Positions 36,023-44,770 of a stretch of 64,000 nucleotides of DNA are shown one piece after another. The notes under the pieces were generated by a model, which ran no database searches, was not told where the DNA came from, and was given only the letters and a program-made list of their open reading frames with translations. Numbering within the stretch: the stretch's first letter is position 1; every line of letters starts with the position of its first letter. Both the position numbers and the translations under genes were made by a program. Source of the DNA: Lewinellaceae bacterium. GTDB lineage: Bacteria; Bacteroidota; Bacteroidia; Chitinophagales; Saprospiraceae. The stretch lies in the NCBI GenBank assembly GCA_020636025.1, contig JACJYQ010000007.1, positions 186,001-250,000 of the forward strand, in the 5' to 3' direction.

Positions 36023-37243
36023 CTATTCGCCGCGAACCGCCGACGCCGGTTTCAGGCTTATGGCCCGTCTGGCCGGGAAAATGCCGGCTATCAGAGCGAT
36101 TACGACGACCATACAGGCAATGATTGCGTACATGGCTGTACTCAGACCCGGGTAAACTGTAGTACTAAAACCAACTGAATTAATGCCTTCAGCCAGCATG
36201 CCCAGGTCAATTCCCGAGCGGCCAAACCAGTTTACCATGAGGATGCTGGCAACCAGTCCAAATATGGCTCCGGTGATGGACAGAAACACTGTTTCAAGCA
36301 TGATCATCCAGAAAATCTGACCGGGTTTCATACCAATGGAGGCCAACATACCGATCTCACGTGTGCGGTCCATCACCGCCATCAGCATGGTATTGATGAT
36401 GCCAAACGCCAGGGCGATCAGGATGATGCCGACAAAAATGATGTTGGTAAGCGTCATGGCACTCGACATCATTTGCAACATGGGTGTGATCTCTGTCCAG
36501 GATTGTATTTGCAGATCTTTATACCTGCTGTTCAACTCAGCCATCTTAACTTCAGTATCCTCAGTGTTATTCAGGAGAACCGTAATGGAAGTGGCCGTTG
36601 ATTCGGGCAAATGGATCAGCGGAAGCAGGTCTTGCCGACGCACAAACACAGTCAATTTATCGTACTCCGAATCCTGTGATTTAAAAATACCAACCACTTT
36701 AAAAGCGCCGTATACGATCTCCCCCTGATCAGTTTGCAGGGTCAACACCATGCGGGACTTCTCCTTTACTTTTAGCTTATTAGCCAACCCCTGGCCGATG
36801 ACGATTGGGTTTGAGCGTGTACTTCTTTCAAACCAACTACCCGCTACCATCATGGTGTACAAATCACTCACCTTTTGTTGATCATCCGGATCAACAGCAT
36901 TAATCATGACTCCGGCCGAACTGGCAGATGTACTCGCCATCGAAGTCTGTTGCAAAATGGCTGAAACAGCCGCGACTCCAGGCATGGCACTGATTTCTGA
37001 AGTCAGACTATCTGCGTGATCCATGCGCAACTGCAGATCGTGATTTTGTAAAAAACAGGGCTCATTAAGTTGAATATGCCCCGTTTTGGTATGAATGACC
37101 GAATATATCTGCTGATCGGCCATACCTTGCATGAAAGCATCGGAGAAGACACCGGCCCACAAGCCAAGCGCAACTGCAATGACAACCACCAGACTGCGAA
37201 CCTTATTTCGCCAGACATTTCTCCAGGCTATTTGAATCAACAT
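36023..37243 (-). CDS. FtsX/LolC-like ABC permease (second copy)
   Basis: The 406-residue permease has the MacB/LolC topology. One N-terminal membrane helix (about 15-37) is followed by a large periplasmic domain (about 40-270) and three C-terminal helices containing the FtsX signature (ALAFGIINTMLMAVMDRTRE and IGMLASIGMKPGQI). It is 4 bp downstream of the other permease gene, and the pair probably forms a heterodimer as LolC and LolE do. Substrate unknown. Confidence 0.9.
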   Translation of the reverse strand: MLIQIAWRNVWRNKVRSLVVVIAVALGLWAGVFSDAFMQGMADQQIYSVIHTKTGHIQLNEPCFLQNHDLQLRMDHADSLTSEISAMPGVAAVSAILQQTSMASTSASSAGVMINAVDPDDQQKVSDLYTMMVAGSWFERSTRSNPIVIGQGLANKLKVKEKSRMVLTLQTDQGEIVYGAFKVVGIFKSQDSEYDKLTVFVRRQDLLPLIHLPESTATSITVLLNNTEDTEVKMAELNSRYKDLQIQSWTEITPMLQMMSSAMTLTNIIFVGIILIALAFGIINTMLMAVMDRTREIGMLASIGMKPGQIFWMIMLETVFLSITGAIFGLVASILMVNWFGRSGIDLGMLAEGINSVGFSTTVYPGLSTAMYAIIACMVVVIALIAGIFPARRAISLKPASAVRGE

Positions 37244-37247
37244 GATG

Positions 37248-38471
37248 TTATATTTTTAAGGTTTCCGCAATTTTGAAACGGTTGACATATAAAATGGGAT
37301 ACAGTCCCGAAATACAGGTGATGATCAATACCAGGATTCCCTGGTTGATGAATAAGGCTGGATCAAGTGATGTAGGCAAAATGGGCTCTATTCCATATTC
37401 CTGATAAGCCTGGGCAGCGGCGCCGGTAAGGGTAATAGGGTTCCAATGCAGATATATCAATACGGGAAGAATGAGTACCGCTCCGGCAATCACACCAAGC
37501 ATTCCAATAAAGATCGTTTCCAAAATCACAATCAGACTAAGCTTGGTGGGTTTTAAGCCAATGGCCACCATGACGGCAAATTCCTTTTTTCGCTCCATGG
37601 TCATCATCAGAATGGTGCCAAACACACCAAAGGCTACCACCATATACAGAATCCCCAGCATGATCAGTCCGCCCGCATTGTCGCCCTGTATTTCCTGCAC
37701 CAGCGCTTTATTCATAGCCGGCCATTCCATTACCTCCCAACGCTCATCCAAACCTGCCTGTAGGTGATTTCTGGTTCGATCCATTTTTTTGGGATCATTC
37801 AGCATAATGCTATAGGAAGTGAGTCTGTTTTGTGCGGCAAACAAGGTCTGTGCCTCACCCAAAGAGAGGTAAACCAGGGTATTGTTAATCTCCTCAAGCG
37901 GGAAGTGAAAAATGGCCCGGATGGGAAACTTGCCGGCCGCGGTGGCTCCCTGAAATCCTTGTCCTAACAGAACAAGGGTATCTCCCAGATTTAGTTTTAA
38001 ATAATCTGCCAAACCATCCCCAATCAAAATACCTGTGTCTGAATCCGTTTTGAAATATGTACCCTGGACAATCTTCTCATTCAGGTTATTCATTTCCGAT
38101 TCAGCATCAGGATGAATGCCCATCACCCCAACCCCTTTGGTATGCTGCCCGGAGGATGCCAAAGCAAATGATTCCAGGCGGGGGACGGCTAAGGAGATGT
38201 TTTGTTGGGCATCTATTACCGATTGCAGGTTGTCATCAGAAACAAAGGAGTTGTTGATGGACTGATCATCGTAATACCCGGCTGCATGTATTTGTATGTA
38301 CCCGGTGGAAAAGCGAACCGCATTTCCGATCATGTTTCCGTAAACGCCGATTTGGAGCGAGCGGATCGCGATGGCCAGGGCAACTGCCATTAGTACCGAC
38401 GCCAGCGTGATCAGCGTTCGCCGCCTGCTTCGCCACAGGTTTCGCCAGGCCAGTTTTATAAGTTGCATCAT
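37248..38471 (-). CDS. FtsX/LolC-like ABC permease (first copy)
   Basis: The 407-residue permease has the same layout as its neighbour: an N-terminal helix after an Arg-rich start (AWRNLWRSRRRTLITLASVL), a large periplasmic domain and a C-terminal FtsX domain (GVFGTILMMTMERKKEFAVM, VAIGLKPTKLS). Sequence divergence between the two permeases indicates an old duplication and specialised halves of one transporter. It lies 37 bp downstream of the LolA-like gene in the same operon. Confidence 0.9.
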   Translation of the reverse strand: MMQLIKLAWRNLWRSRRRTLITLASVLMAVALAIAIRSLQIGVYGNMIGNAVRFSTGYIQIHAAGYYDDQSINNSFVSDDNLQSVIDAQQNISLAVPRLESFALASSGQHTKGVGVMGIHPDAESEMNNLNEKIVQGTYFKTDSDTGILIGDGLADYLKLNLGDTLVLLGQGFQGATAAGKFPIRAIFHFPLEEINNTLVYLSLGEAQTLFAAQNRLTSYSIMLNDPKKMDRTRNHLQAGLDERWEVMEWPAMNKALVQEIQGDNAGGLIMLGILYMVVAFGVFGTILMMTMERKKEFAVMVAIGLKPTKLSLIVILETIFIGMLGVIAGAVLILPVLIYLHWNPITLTGAAAQAYQEYGIEPILPTSLDPALFINQGILVLIITCISGLYPILYVNRFKIAETLKI

Positions 38472-38508
38472 TTGAATAAGCTGTTTAGGCTCTTTAGTTA
38501 AACAGTGA

Positions 38509-39261
38509 TCAGCGCACCTTTTTCATATTCTGTTGAGAAAAGAAGCCCGGATCGAGTTTCATGTTGAAAGACATCTGGTCAAATGTCAGCGTGGTTTGTT
38601 TACCACTTTCCCGAACGGGTGTCATGACCATTTTAGAAGGCAAATCCCGATCGCCAAATCGCCGAACTTCGGATTGAACTTCGCGATTCACCAGATCGCC
38701 GTCTTCATCATAGAATTCAGCTTTCAACTGGAAGTACTTATCCTTTGCGATCCATACAATGATCTTGTCCCACACCACTGCCGCGCTGGGCTTTGGCTTT
38801 AACTGGATTTTATAGCAATCATACCCTTCCAAAGTTTCGTGCCCCAGCAGGGTATGCGTATAATCTTCCACAATGGAATTGGCTTTCACCAGGTCGTTAT
38901 TGGTAAAATCAGACCCCATCCAGTTCTGACCCATCATGGATGGCGGGAGTCTGATGGTTCGACTGATATTGGGCATCCAGTTCCACATTTCATTGTTGCG
39001 TTTCAGAAATACTTGTCCTTTATCCTGTGCCGGCGCTGTGATCAGGATCATATAATACTCCGTACCCAGCGACCATGTTTTCATAGAAACGGTACGACTC
39101 CAGCTGGGTCTTTTGATCGTCATGGACGTTATGCTCTGACTCGATCGGCCAAGCATGAGCTCATTTGCCTTGCGGACAATTTCCTTGGCTTCGTTTGTCT
39201 GAGCTGAGACACTAATGGTAAGCAGCGCCAGAAAAGGGATAAGCAACATCAGTTTTTTCAT
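38509..39261 (-). CDS. LolA-like outer-membrane lipoprotein-sorting family protein
   Basis: The 250-residue periplasmic protein has a signal peptide ending in VSAQ. It carries the markers of the LolA-like family (Pfam LolA_like type): LKRNNEMWNWMPNISRTIRL, SMMGQNWMGSDFTNNDLV and DYTHTLLGHETLEGYDCYKI. The fold is an unclosed beta-barrel that can carry acyl chains. Next to two LolC-like permeases and a LolD-like ATPase it completes a Lol-like path across the periplasm. It lies 14 bp downstream of the TetR gene. Confidence 0.88.
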   Translation of the reverse strand: MKKLMLLIPFLALLTISVSAQTNEAKEIVRKANELMLGRSSQSITSMTIKRPSWSRTVSMKTWSLGTEYYMILITAPAQDKGQVFLKRNNEMWNWMPNISRTIRLPPSMMGQNWMGSDFTNNDLVKANSIVEDYTHTLLGHETLEGYDCYKIQLKPKPSAAVVWDKIIVWIAKDKYFQLKAEFYDEDGDLVNREVQSEVRRFGDRDLPSKMVMTPVRESGKQTTLTFDQMSFNMKLDPGFFSQQNMKKVR

Positions 39262-39275
39262 ATTTGATAAATGAT

Positions 39276-39854
39276 TTAGGCAAATTTTTCAATGATCATG
39301 TCCAACACTTCTTCCAATGGATATTCATCGGGTGATAGAATGAGGTCAAACATCAGTCCATCGAGTACAGCGCCGAATAACATCGCTTCCGCCATCGGGT
39401 TTTTCGATTGCTTTTGCTGAAAGTAACTTCCATACACCGACATATAGGTCTCCAGAAAACTCATCGCATCCGCTTTGAATTTCTCGGCCATTTTGGGCTG
39501 TAAGATCAGCATGGAATACAAGCGCCAGAAATCCTGCTCTTCCCGAAAAAGCTGAACCATCTTCCGGAGGTTGGCGGCAAAGGCTTCTTTTGTGTGCTGC
39601 GGCCCATCTGGAGGCTCGGTTAAAAAGGCCGATGCTTTTTCTAAACCATAAGTGATCAGCGACTCCAGCAATTTCTCCTTGCTTTCAAAATAGCTGTACA
39701 GCAAACCCTTGGCCACCCCGGCCTCTCTGGCGATCATTTCAATGGTAGAGCCATTGTATCCTTGATTGGCAAACACCTTCAGAGCAGCCCGGAGGATCTG
39801 CATGGAACGCTCTTCCCGCAGGGCTTGTAATTGTGTTGAAGTTCTTGGCGACAT
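39276..39854 (-). CDS. TetR/AcrR-family regulator
   Basis: The 192-residue protein has a TetR helix-turn-helix at about 20-65 (FANQGYNGSTIEMIAREAGV, then AKGLLYSYFESKEKLL) and a helical ligand-binding C-terminus. It is the first gene of the operon with the LolA-like protein, two permeases, ATPase and barrel. A 20-bp inverted repeat 6 bp upstream of its ATG overlaps its -7 box, so it most likely represses its own operon. The inducing ligand is unknown. Confidence 0.93.
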   Translation of the reverse strand: MSPRTSTQLQALREERSMQILRAALKVFANQGYNGSTIEMIAREAGVAKGLLYSYFESKEKLLESLITYGLEKASAFLTEPPDGPQHTKEAFAANLRKMVQLFREEQDFWRLYSMLILQPKMAEKFKADAMSFLETYMSVYGSYFQQKQSKNPMAEAMLFGAVLDGLMFDLILSPDEYPLEEVLDMIIEKFA

Positions 39855-39859
39855 ATTTT

Positions 39860-39879
39860 TTGACTGAACGTTCGGTCAA
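39860..39879. promoter_or_regulatory. Probable TetR operator
   Basis: TTGACTGAACGTTCGGTCAA is a 20-bp inverted repeat (9 of 10 base pairs match), the size and style of TetR-family operators. It overlaps the minus-strand -7 box TAATTTTG at 39884-39877. Confidence 0.75.
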
Positions 39880-39909
39880 AATTAAAAACCTTTTTTGAAA
39901 CTGCCAAAT
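39877..39909 (-). promoter_or_regulatory. Promoter of the TetR-LolA-ABC operon
   Basis: On the minus strand, TTTG (39909-39906) is followed after 21 bp by TAATTTTG (39884-39877), a perfect Bacteroidota promoter. The -7 box overlaps the TetR-type palindrome. Confidence 0.7.
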
Positions 39910-39990
39910 ATTTTTTGAATTTGAGTAAAAACAGCTTGTGGAAATGTGAGATAATGGCTCCAATTCACTCACTAATAGATATTCAAGAAA

Positions 39991-40193
39991 AAGCCCTGAA
40001 AGGGCGATATCCCTTAACCTAGGGTGAAGCCCTGGCATGAAGGCTATATCCCTTAACCTAGGGTGAAGCCCTGGCATGAAGGCGATATCCCTTAACCCAG
40101 GGTGAAGCCCTAGCATGAAGGCCATATCCCTTAACCTAGGGTGAAGCCCTAGAGCATGAAGGCCATATCACTAACCCAGCCCTGAAGGGGCGA
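39991..40193. repeat. 39-bp tandem repeat array (REP-like hairpin modules)
   Basis: The array has about four and a half copies of a 39-bp unit containing ATATCCCTTAACCTAGGGTG and AAGCCCTGGCATGAA-like parts. It is opened and closed by GCCCTGAA(A/G)GGGC hairpins. Because 39 is a multiple of three, the minus strand shows a spurious open frame with a 13-residue repeat. The modules match those at 12178-12375. Confidence 0.85.
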
Positions 40194-40227
40194 TATAGAA
40201 TATTCGTGGAAGGATTCTGGTAATGAG

Positions 40228-40392
40228 AAGTGCTAATTCCGCCCCTTCAGGGCTTTTCTTTTGAGATGACTGTGATCATAGGGCTTCACCCTATGTTTAG
40301 GGATATAGCCCTTTCAGGGCAGGGTTGATAACTTGGCCTTTTTCATAGGGCTTCACCCTATGTTTAGGGATATAGCCCTTTCAGGGCAGGTT
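40228..40392. repeat. Further REP-like modules and a 48-bp direct repeat
   Basis: CGCCCCTTCAGGGC (near 40240) is followed by two almost identical 48-bp copies at about 40277-40324 and 40345-40392. Each has a CATAGGGCTTCACCCTATG hairpin and an AGCCCTTTCAGGGCAGG hairpin. Orientation is opposite to the array at 39991-40193, so the whole block is a large inverted structure. Nothing in 40393-40453 was recognised. Confidence 0.8.
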
Positions 40393-40453
40393 TTCTGGAG
40401 TGACTATCCTGAAAGGCTTCACAGTGGCCGGAAAAAGCCTCCCTTTCCAGGCA

Positions 40454-40482
40454 TTGTTACCGGATTTTACTCCCTAACTTTG
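40454..40482 (+). promoter_or_regulatory. Promoter of the superoxide dismutase gene
   Basis: TTG (40454-40456), 18 bp, then TAACTTTG (40475-40482), a perfect -7 box. This leaves a leader of about 67 nt before the ATG at 40557. Confidence 0.6.
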
Positions 40483-40556
40483 AACTTCTTACCCTACCTC
40501 CTGTTTAAAAAACCAAACGAACAATTTTCTCTCTTTACTGAATAAACGATCAAAAA

Positions 40557-41174
40557 ATGGCTTTTTCTCTTCCCAACCTCCCATACGCTTTCAATGCTTT
40601 AGAACCCCACGTGGATGCTCGTACCATGGAAATTCACCACGACAAACACCACGCTGCTTATGTGAATAATCTCAATGCTGCCATAGCAGGTACTGAGCAT
40701 GAAGGCAAAGACCTTGAAGACCTGCTGGCCCATGTTTCCAAGCTATCCCCAGCCGTTAGAAACAACGGTGGCGGGCACTGGAACCACTCTATGTTCTGGG
40801 AAATCATGTCCCCCAATGGAGGCGGCGCACCGGATGGCGATCTGGCTTCCAAGATCAACAAGAATTTTGGTTCATTCGAAGAAATGCAAAAGCAATTTGC
40901 TGCCGCTGCCGCTACCCGCTTTGGTTCCGGTTGGGCCTGGCTTTGCGTAGATGGAAATGACGACCTGTTCATCACTTCTACTCCGAACCAGGACAATCCG
41001 CTGATGGATGTTGCCGACAAACAAGGCCGTCCGATCCTCGGGCTGGATGTTTGGGAGCATGCCTATTATCTGCATTACCAAAACCGCCGTCCGGATTACG
41101 TTTCCGCCTGGTGGAACGTGGTAAATTGGGAAGAAGTTGGACGCCGCTACAGAAGCGCCGTTCGCACAAATTAA
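40557..41174 (+). CDS. sodA: Fe/Mn superoxide dismutase
   Basis: The 205-residue product has the metal ligands of the family: His in [12 protein letters not shown], His in NHSMFWEIM, and Asp and His in the signature [30 protein letters not shown], with Gln before the DNPL loop, favours a manganese or cambialistic type. No signal peptide is seen, so it is cytoplasmic. It dismutates superoxide. It has its own promoter and a strong terminator, so it is monocistronic. Confidence 0.96.
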   Translation: MAFSLPNLPYAFNALEPHVDARTMEIHHDKHHAAYVNNLNAAIAGTEHEGKDLEDLLAHVSKLSPAVRNNGGGHWNHSMFWEIMSPNGGGAPDGDLASKINKNFGSFEEMQKQFAAAAATRFGSGWAWLCVDGNDDLFITSTPNQDNPLMDVADKQGRPILGLDVWEHAYYLHYQNRRPDYVSAWWNVVNWEEVGRRYRSAVRTN

Positions 41175-41197
41175 TGCAGAAAAATTCTCATTGGTTC

Positions 41198-41234
41198 AAT
41201 GCCGCTGTGACCTGGTTGCAGCGGCATTTTTTTT
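41198..41234 (+). terminator. Rho-independent terminator of the superoxide dismutase gene
   Basis: The stem AATGCCGCTG/CAGCGGCATT with an 11-nt loop is followed by a run of eight T, 24 bp after the stop codon. Confidence 0.85.
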
Positions 41235-41235
41235 G

Positions 41236-41276
41236 AGTGCGGAGTGTTGAATGCGGAGTGTTGAGTGCGGAGTGAG
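41236..41276 (+). repeat. GAGTGCGGAGT tandem repeat, left of the helicase gene
   Basis: Three copies of a 14-bp unit (TGCGGAGTGTTGA with an A or G before it) occur. The motif is the reverse complement of the CACTCCG array at 44771-44844 on the other side of the helicase gene. Confidence 0.75.
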
Positions 41277-41289
41277 GGGATTCTTCGCC

Positions 41290-41313
41290 GCTCTTGGTCT
41301 TGTGACCAAGAGC
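41290..41313. repeat. GACCAAG hairpin repeat
   Basis: GCTCTTGGTC/GACCAAGAGC form a perfect 10-bp stem with a 4-nt loop. Related hairpins occur at 49753-49777 and 49878-49900. Beyond it, 41320-41555 shows nothing that I recognise. Confidence 0.65.
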
Positions 41314-41555
41314 CACGCAGCGCGTGATGCCAAAACTTAATGTTGTTTGCTTGGAACAAGGCGCCCAGGCAAACAAAAACTACGAAGTGGTTAAATACTG
41401 AATAGCTCCACGATTGGGTGTCAGGTTTTTCATTCAACTATTCCCAGGATAATTCCAGTAGCCAAATCCTTTCCATCTCCCAAATCTTACACCGGATTAT
41501 CAAATAGCCATAACTTGCAAACCAATTCGAAAGCTAAATATCCAACATCTCCATT

Positions 41556-44500
41556 TTGCCCTTAAACATTGAAATAATCTCCGCCGGCGCCGGTTCCGGT
41601 AAAACCTATACGCTTACGGAGCGGATGGTATCCCTGTTGAAGGAAGGCGTCCGGCCAGCCAGTATTCTCGCTACAACTTTTACCAAAAAGGCTGCTGCAG
41701 AACTTCAGGAAAGGGTTAGGCAAAAGCTACTGGAATGCGGTATGACCGAGGCGGCCAATGAACTGGACGAGGCTATGATTGGCACGGTACACAGTATTGG
41801 CACACGCCTTTTGCAACGATTTGCCTTTGAGGCAGGTGTCTCTCCCCTGGTAGAAATCATTGCAGATGGAGATGAACAACGCTTGTTCAACGAATCGCTT
41901 TCCCAGGTTTTAAGCGAAAAGCGGATCAACCGCATGAATCAGCTGGCTGATCGACTTGGCTTTACCAAAAAGTCCTATGGAGAGCCTTTCGATTGGCGGC
42001 GGGAAATACGGTTTCTCACGGAAGTGGCCAGAGCCAATAACTTTTCCAGGGAAGTGCTGGGAAAAAGCAAAAAGCAATCATGGGAGTCATTCGAGCGCCT
42101 GCTTCCTCCTGCAAGTCTCCAGGATGAAGTTGTCTGGAACAATCGCCTGATCTCTGCCATTGATCAGACCGTAGCAGCGCTGGAGAACAATGAAGCCGAT
42201 GGCACGCAGGTCACCAAAAACGCCATTGTGGCGCTGAAAGGATTTCAAAATCAACTGAAGTTTCGGGGAGAGTTATACTGGCATGAATGGGTAAAAATTG
42301 CCAAAACAAATGCCGGAGCCAAGAGTCGGGATTTGATGGAAGACCTGCAAAGTCTGGCTCAAAGTCATTGGGAGCATCCACAGTTCAGGCAAGACATAAA
42401 AGCATACATCGACCTGCTATTCGACATATCAATAGATGCACTAGGAGAATTCGAAGAGTACAAGAAAAAGCGCGGATTGATCGATTACACCGATATGGAG
42501 GCTTATGTGAGCAAGATTTTAAGGGATGAATCCGTTCGCGATGCTTTGAAAGACGAGATCGGTCTGCTGCTGGTGGATGAGTTTCAGGATACTTCCCCCA
42601 TTCAGCTCGATATATTTCTTGAATTGAGCAAACTGGCAACACATTCCATTTGGGTAGGCGACCCCAAGCAAAGCATTTACGGTTTCCGGGGAGCAGATCC
42701 AGCGCTGATGCAGGCAATCATTGAGGCATCTGGAGGAGTGAACGATGAGAATATTCTCAAGAAATCGTGGCGAAGTCGGCCGGGTATCGTGTTTGCGGTA
42801 AATGCCATATTCACCAAGGCCTTCCCTAACCTGCCTGAAGAACAAGTGGTTTTGGAGCCTGCGCATCAGGATCCGGATATGGAAGTCGGAACAGCCCTGC
42901 AACACTGGCATTTCAAATCTGAACTAGACGAAAAGAAAGTACCCGGAAAGCCCTGGCTGGAAAACTGCATCGCCACGCAGATAAGCACCCTGCTTAACCG
43001 TAAGATTCCGGTATTCAACAAGAAAAGAACAGAATTCAGGGAGGTAAAACCGGGAGACATTGCTGTGTTGTGTCGAAATAATACCGGCTGTCTGGAAGTT
43101 GCCGAGGCGCTCCACCGGACTGGATTGAAAGCTTCCATAAGCCGCGTTGGACTGTTTGAAACAAAAGAAGCCAAACTGGTGCTGGCCTGTTTAAAATATT
43201 TACTCAGTGCTTCAGATTCTCTGAGCGTAGCCGAAATACTCATTTTGACAGGAAGCATGGACCTGGAGGAAATGGCCAACAACCGGTTGGAATATTTACA
43301 CCGGCAAGCAAATTCCCCAACCGGCGAGCGATGGGCTTCGGATAATCTTCATCTCAGATTATTGAATGAGATGCGCGCTCGTACGGCGGATCTCTCTGCC
43401 TCTGAGATATTAGATCTTGTACTGGAAGATCTGGATTTACGCAGGATTGCCATACAATTTGGCAACCCCAATCAGCGCCTCGACAACATCGACCAGGTTC
43501 GTCGCTATGCCTTGGAATATGAATCTGCCTGTAACCGTTTGCATTCAGCGGCCTCGCTTGGCGGCTTTCTGTTATGGGTAAATGAACTCGCCCTGGCAGA
43601 TCGCGATTGGCAGGGAGCCGGAGAAGGCGAGGATGCCATAAAGGTGCTTACTTACCACAAAAGCAAAGGGCTGGAGTACCCTGTGGCCATTTGCCACGAT
43701 CTGGATCAGCGCCTGAAAGAGCAAATTTGGGGCATCAACCTGATATCAGAGCAGGAAAAACCGGATTTGAATAACATCCTGGGAAATCGCTGGCTGCGCT
43801 ATTGGGTGAATCCTTACGCCGATCAGTTTGCCAGAACCCATTTGCAGGAGGCTTTGCTGGAAACAGACGAATGGGCAGATGCTCACCGCATTGCCCTTGA
43901 AGAGGAAGCCAGGTTGTTGTACGTGGGCCTTACGCGCGCCAGGGATTATCTCGTGTTCCCCACCACGGCCAAGGGCACCAAATGGCTAAGTCGTGTGTTC
44001 AATCACGGCGATGAAACCATACCATGCCTCGATCCAGATTCCAACCAAACACCATTTTATCACAATGGGAGCCCCATACTCTGCGATACGGAAAGCCTGA
44101 TCATGCCAAGGGATTTTGCAGAAGCACTGCCCGATCAAACACCTGTGCTGTACTTCAGCGCGCGAAAAGGCAAACACCCGGAACACCGTTTCCCACTAAT
44201 GATCGATCACCATCGGGAGATGCCATTGGGTTCAGAGCCGAACTGGAGTGAACCCAAAGCCTGGGGCTCCTGGCTGGAATTCAAAGGAGATTACGATCCG
44301 GCAATTAAAAAAGCCCTGCAAACTCTGATGGTGGCCAACATTCAACATCTCAAACATGAGGAACGACTGCAATTGGCTGAAAACCAACTAATACTGAGAG
44401 GCTTGTCGGATGCATTTACCTCTTTGGCCATGTTGCAACAGGTAGAAACTTTTCAAAAGTATTTGGATGCGCAATTTCCTGGTGCAAAAAAAATAGCTCA

Positions 44501-44753
44501 ATATCCTCTGAAAGGCCAACATCAAAACCGATACCTTAAGATGGAAGCCGACCTGTACCTGGAAAACGAACAGGAATCTGCCATCATCACATTCGCTGGA
44601 TTTGCAGAAGGTATGAAAAAGTGGCGTCCCCAGGCCCAGGCAATTAGCCCATCCATTTCCTGGATGAAATACATCATGAATGAAAATGGAAACAGTTTCT
44701 GCCGCTATCTGCTGGTATTCCCAATAGAAGGCATGATAACAGAACTTATCTGA
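41556..44753 (+). CDS. AddA/RecB-like UvrD-family helicase with degenerate nuclease domain, TTG start
   Basis: The 1065-residue product has superfamily 1A motifs: Walker A SAGAGSGKTYTL (about 9-20), motif II LLVDEFQDTSPIQ, motif III VGDPKQSIYGFRGAD, motif V VLTYHKSKGLEYPVA and motif VI LLYVGLTRARDYLVF. The end resembles an AddA-type PD-(D/E)XK nuclease domain: EADLYLENEQESAIITFAGF keeps the first Asp but replaces the D-x-K with T-F-A, so nuclease activity is probably lost. The start must be TTG at 41556 (or ATT 41553). A stop lies at 41535, and the first ATG would remove Walker A. No partner AddB-like gene is adjacent. Confidence 0.9.
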   Translation: MPLNIEIISAGAGSGKTYTLTERMVSLLKEGVRPASILATTFTKKAAAELQERVRQKLLECGMTEAANELDEAMIGTVHSIGTRLLQRFAFEAGVSPLVEIIADGDEQRLFNESLSQVLSEKRINRMNQLADRLGFTKKSYGEPFDWRREIRFLTEVARANNFSREVLGKSKKQSWESFERLLPPASLQDEVVWNNRLISAIDQTVAALENNEADGTQVTKNAIVALKGFQNQLKFRGELYWHEWVKIAKTNAGAKSRDLMEDLQSLAQSHWEHPQFRQDIKAYIDLLFDISIDALGEFEEYKKKRGLIDYTDMEAYVSKILRDESVRDALKDEIGLLLVDEFQDTSPIQLDIFLELSKLATHSIWVGDPKQSIYGFRGADPALMQAIIEASGGVNDENILKKSWRSRPGIVFAVNAIFTKAFPNLPEEQVVLEPAHQDPDMEVGTALQHWHFKSELDEKKVPGKPWLENCIATQISTLLNRKIPVFNKKRTEFREVKPGDIAVLCRNNTGCLEVAEALHRTGLKASISRVGLFETKEAKLVLACLKYLLSASDSLSVAEILILTGSMDLEEMANNRLEYLHRQANSPTGERWASDNLHLRLLNEMRARTADLSASEILDLVLEDLDLRRIAIQFGNPNQRLDNIDQVRRYALEYESACNRLHSAASLGGFLLWVNELALADRDWQGAGEGEDAIKVLTYHKSKGLEYPVAICHDLDQRLKEQIWGINLISEQEKPDLNNILGNRWLRYWVNPYADQFARTHLQEALLETDEWADAHRIALEEEARLLYVGLTRARDYLVFPTTAKGTKWLSRVFNHGDETIPCLDPDSNQTPFYHNGSPILCDTESLIMPRDFAEALPDQTPVLYFSARKGKHPEHRFPLMIDHHREMPLGSEPNWSEPKAWGSWLEFKGDYDPAIKKALQTLMVANIQHLKHEERLQLAENQLILRGLSDAFTSLAMLQQVETFQKYLDAQFPGAKKIAQYPLKGQHQNRYLKMEADLYLENEQESAIITFAGFAEGMKKWRPQAQAISPSISWMKYIMNENGNSFCRYLLVFPIEGMITELI

Positions 44754-44770
44754 ACTACCCACTACCCAAT

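Noticed and set aside
39739..40125. Minus-strand open frame with a 13-residue repeat (GLHPRLRDIA type)
   Set aside because: The repeat comes from the 39-bp non-coding array; 39 is a multiple of three, so any strand can stay open. It also overlaps the TetR start and operator.
39991..40193. CRISPR-like periodic array
   Set aside because: The 39-bp units abut with no unique spacers, and no cas genes are in the window.
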